From positions 1-17,517 of the forward strand of contig NZ_JAKEDR010000056.1 in NCBI RefSeq assembly GCF_023653455.1: DNA of 17,517 nt, given 5' to 3'. The notes under the pieces are model-generated. The model was not told the origin of the DNA. It searched no databases and saw only the letters and a program-made list of their open reading frames with translations. The stretch is from Paraclostridium ghonii. Its GTDB lineage: Bacteria > Bacillota > Clostridia > Peptostreptococcales > Peptostreptococcaceae. Shown piece after piece: positions 15,363-17,517 of the stretch. The position numbers and the translations under genes were made by a program. The number at the start of each line of letters is the position of its first letter. Position 1 is the first letter of the stretch.

Positions 15363-15720
15363 TTCTACCTCTCCTTATTTCCACTCCAAAGTAATCATAT
15401 ATACCAGGAACTGGAGCTTCTGGTTTTTTAACCCTAACCATAACTTCTTTAATTAACTCAAATTCACCTAAAACTTCTTGTGTTATATTTTCAGCTAAAG
15501 CTTCTAGTAAATTAAACCTTTTATTTTCTACTATATTTTTTACTAACTCATATACATCCCCATAGCTTACAGACTTTTCCATATCATCAGTTAATCCAGC
15601 TTCTTTAGTATTTAAATATACTTCCATATCTACAAAAAATTTTTGACCTAATACACTTTCTTCTTTAAAAACTCCGTGATAGCCATAAAACCCCATATTG
15701 CTTAATAATATTTTATCCAT
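15355..15720 (-). CDS. folB: Dihydroneopterin aldolase
   Basis: Cleaves 7,8-dihydroneopterin to 6-hydroxymethyl-7,8-dihydropterin and glycolaldehyde in folate synthesis; homologues form octamers. From ATG at 15720 it has 121 residues, the family length. Signatures are GFYGYHGVFKEE near the N-terminus, VSYGDVYELV, the LLEALAENI helix, and VRVKKPEAPVPG, which includes the conserved catalytic lysine. A longer reading from an in-frame ATG at 15747 would add nine residues that overlap folP. I prefer 15720 because AAGGTAGG lies 7 bases upstream and the product begins MDKILLSNMGF as homologues do. That ribosome binding site contains the folP stop codon, so the two genes are coupled. Confidence 0.94.
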   Translation of the reverse strand: MDKILLSNMGFYGYHGVFKEESVLGQKFFVDMEVYLNTKEAGLTDDMEKSVSYGDVYELVKNIVENKRFNLLEALAENITQEVLGEFELIKEVMVRVKKPEAPVPGIYDYFGVEIRRGRNE

Positions 15721-15727
15721 TTTATAC

Positions 15728-16519
15728 CTACCTTCTGCATATAGCATCTGCCACTTTAATTGCTCTTATATTTTCTAATACATCATGAACTCTAACTATA
15801 TCTACGCCAGATTTTATTCCTAATACAGTAGTTGCTATAGTGCCCTCTACTCTATCTTTAGCTTCTAAATCCAGAATTTTTCCTATCATAGATTTCCTTG
15901 ATGTACCTAAAAGAATTGGGTATCCTAAATCTTTTAACTCACTTAACCTTGACATAACTTCTATATTTTGTTCTAAGGTTTTTCCAAATCCTATTCCGGG
16001 ATCTAATACAATTTTATTGTCATCTATTCCAGCTTCTTTAGCTATTTTTATACTCTCTAATAAAAATGCTTTAATAGACTCCATTATATCTTTATCATAA
16101 TCTGTTGTATCTTGATTGTGCATTATACAAACATGCGCATCATATTTGGCTACAACACTTGCCATATTAGGGTCTTTTCTAAGACCCCAAACATCGTTTA
16201 TCATATCAGCTCCTAATTTTAAACTTTCCTCTGCCACTATAGCTTTATAAGTATCAACAGAAACTTTAACATTTAGCTGTTCTTTTAATTCTTTTACAAT
16301 AGGTATAACTCTTTTTAACTCTTCAGCAGCATCTACACTTTGATGTCCAGGTCTAGTTGATTCGCCACCTAAATCTATTATGTCTGCTCCACTATCTATC
16401 ATTTCTTTGGCATGTTTTAATGCTTTTTCTAAACTTGTATAACTGCCTCCATCTGAAAAGCTATCTGGGGTAACATTTAAAATTCCCATTATATAAGTTT
16501 TTTTGCCATATTCAAACAT
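15728..16519 (-). CDS. folP: Dihydropteroate synthase
   Basis: Joins 6-hydroxymethyldihydropterin pyrophosphate to p-aminobenzoate to make dihydropteroate; this is the sulfonamide target. A TIM barrel of 263 residues with MGILNVTPDSFSDGG (11-25), DLGGESTRPG (49-58), SVDTYK (87-92), INDVWG (107-112), LDPGIGFGKT (172-181), GTSRKS (205-210) and VRVHDV (242-247), covering the pterin and pyrophosphate sites. No resistance-type insertion is evident in the GGESTRPG loop, though resistance cannot be judged by eye. ATG at 16519 is preceded by GGAG and lies 10 bases after folE. Confidence 0.97.
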   Translation of the reverse strand: MFEYGKKTYIMGILNVTPDSFSDGGSYTSLEKALKHAKEMIDSGADIIDLGGESTRPGHQSVDAAEELKRVIPIVKELKEQLNVKVSVDTYKAIVAEESLKLGADMINDVWGLRKDPNMASVVAKYDAHVCIMHNQDTTDYDKDIMESIKAFLLESIKIAKEAGIDDNKIVLDPGIGFGKTLEQNIEVMSRLSELKDLGYPILLGTSRKSMIGKILDLEAKDRVEGTIATTVLGIKSGVDIVRVHDVLENIRAIKVADAICRR

Positions 16520-16529
16520 ATAAACTCTC

Positions 16530-17102
16530 CTATCTCAAGTTGATTAAACTCATAGCTTCTGCTCTTGCAGCTATATCTTTTTCAAATAAACCTCTTACTG
16601 CTGAAGTTATAGTTTTTGACCCTGGCTTTTTAACGCCTCTCATAGTCATACACATGTGTTCAGCTTCAACAACAACTATAACCCCATAAGGTTTTAATTC
16701 TTCCATTATTATATCTGCAGTGTCTTTAGTTATTCTTTCTTGAAGCTGAGGTCTTTTAGCTAAATCTTCAATTACCCTAGCTAACTTAGAAAGTCCTGTT
16801 AGTCTTCCATCCTTTGGTAGATAAGCAATATGAGCTTTCCCAAAGAAAGGAACTAAATGATGTTCACAGCAAGAATAAAAAGATATATCCTTAACTAAAA
16901 CCAATTCTTCATGTTGTTCTGATTGGAAAAGTATTTTTAAATGATCTTTAGGGTCTTTATGTATACCTGAGAATATTTCTTCATACATTTTTGCAACTCT
17001 ACTTGGAGTCTCTAATAATCCTTCTCTATTTGGATCTTCGCCTATAGCTTCTAATATATCTTTTACCGCATTTTCTATTTTTTTCTTATCTACATTATGC
17101 AT
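16530..17102 (-). CDS. folE: GTP cyclohydrolase I
   Basis: Converts GTP to 7,8-dihydroneopterin triphosphate, the first step of folate synthesis; a homodecamer in homologues. The 190 residues carry the zinc site C79-E-H-H82 in [21 protein letters not shown], with the third ligand C151 in [37 protein letters not shown] (103-122) is the usual GTP-binding stretch. It is the classical type IA enzyme, not the FolE2 form. ATG at 17102 is preceded by GGGGG 7 bases upstream. It heads folE-folP-folB-folK-aroF. No gene here encodes the dihydroneopterin triphosphate pyrophosphatase or p-aminobenzoate synthesis, so those lie elsewhere. Transcription probably comes from the gene upstream. Confidence 0.97.
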   Translation of the reverse strand: MHNVDKKKIENAVKDILEAIGEDPNREGLLETPSRVAKMYEEIFSGIHKDPKDHLKILFQSEQHEELVLVKDISFYSCCEHHLVPFFGKAHIAYLPKDGRLTGLSKLARVIEDLAKRPQLQERITKDTADIIMEELKPYGVIVVVEAEHMCMTMRGVKKPGSKTITSAVRGLFEKDIAARAEAMSLINLR

Positions 17103-17139
17103 ACAATTACCCCCTTAAATTAGTACTTATTTTATACTT

Positions 17140-17517
17140 CTAATCTATTTTAAATACATATTCATATACTTTTTTTAGATTATTGTATTTATAGTCTTTA
17201 TACACATTTTTTGATAATTCAAATAAGCTTTTTTCATTTTCGCCTAAATATTTAAATATTTTTTTATCTTTAGGCATCCATTTGCCATTTATAATAAAGT
17301 ATCCTTTTATTATATCTTTTAGATATATATTAGTCAAAAATTCATATTCAAAATTTTCAAACCCATCTTTTTTCTCTAGTCTAGATATATCATCTAAGAT
17401 GGTATTTTTTAATACTAGAATTTCTTCTTTTGATATTTTTTTAGGCCCCTCATCATATTTTTCTTTTGATAAGTTAATTAGTTTATCAGCCATGTTTTTG
17501 TTGTCATATATAACTTT
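17140..17517 (-). CDS. Unassigned protein, open to the right window edge (probably partial)
   Basis: From an ATG at 17493 this reads 117 residues, but that ATG has no Shine-Dalgarno, and the frame stays open upstream to the window edge (KVIYDNKN precedes it). It is more likely the C-terminal part of a longer protein. The visible part is charged and helical, with no signal peptide or membrane span. The stretch YFIINGKWMPKDKKIFKYL, after a polar helix, faintly recalls the helical C-terminal domain of nucleotidyltransferase-like proteins (YF...G.W...KK...L); I hold this loosely. It ends 37 bases before folE with no terminator between, so it is probably co-transcribed with the folate operon. Confidence 0.6.
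   Translation of the reverse strand, partial: KVIYDNKNMADKLINLSKEKYDEGPKKISKEEILVLKNTILDDISRLEKKDGFENFEYEFLTNIYLKDIIKGYFIINGKWMPKDKKIFKYLGENEKSLFELSKNVYKDYKYNNLKKVYEYVFKID

Overview
This 17.5 kb window comes from a very AT-rich (roughly 28-30% GC) low-GC Firmicute. A class III fructose-1,6-bisphosphatase, strong GGAGG-type ribosome binding sites, a primary sigma factor directly behind dnaG, and TrmK/Nif3 next in line all fit a clostridium. Peptostreptococcaceae (Clostridioides, Paraclostridium, Romboutsia type) is my best inference; the species cannot be read from the sequence.

Layout. On the plus strand, 1-1655 holds a sodium:alanine/glycine symporter gene with its own promoter. A complete, apparently intact IS3-family (IS150-group) insertion sequence follows at 1674-3186. 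Everything after it is on the minus strand. Read in the direction of transcription, from high to low coordinates, the order is: a gene open to the right window edge; the folate operon folE-folP-folB-folK followed by a DAHP synthase (aroF) and a strong terminator; dnaG-rpoD with two tandem promoters and a terminator; trmK and a Nif3-like gene; two linked zinc-ribbon genes of unknown function, one a multi-span membrane protein; murJ; and fbp.

How the genes work together. FolE, FolP, FolB and FolK make the pterin half of folate and join it to p-aminobenzoate. The DAHP synthase feeds the shikimate pathway, which supplies the chorismate for p-aminobenzoate. dnaG-rpoD is the core of the classical macromolecular synthesis operon. 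MurJ flips lipid II and Fbp serves gluconeogenesis. Several genes are translationally coupled by short overlaps or by Shine-Dalgarno sequences built across the previous stop codon.

The most interesting part is the insertion sequence. Removing it together with one copy of its 3-bp target duplication (AAT) restores a perfect 14-bp stem with an AAT loop and T-runs on both sides. This is a bidirectional terminator shared by the convergent symporter and fbp genes. The element therefore landed exactly in a terminator loop and split it. It also carries a hairpin that would hide the transposase ribosome binding site in read-through RNA, a canonical A6G -1 frameshift site, and a hairpin at its right end that looks like a terminator for transcription entering from fbp. 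Other points of interest are the zinc-ribbon gene pair and a GC-richer non-coding block between murJ and fbp that looks like a dispersed repeat. I found no CRISPR array, tRNA, rRNA or recognisable riboswitch.
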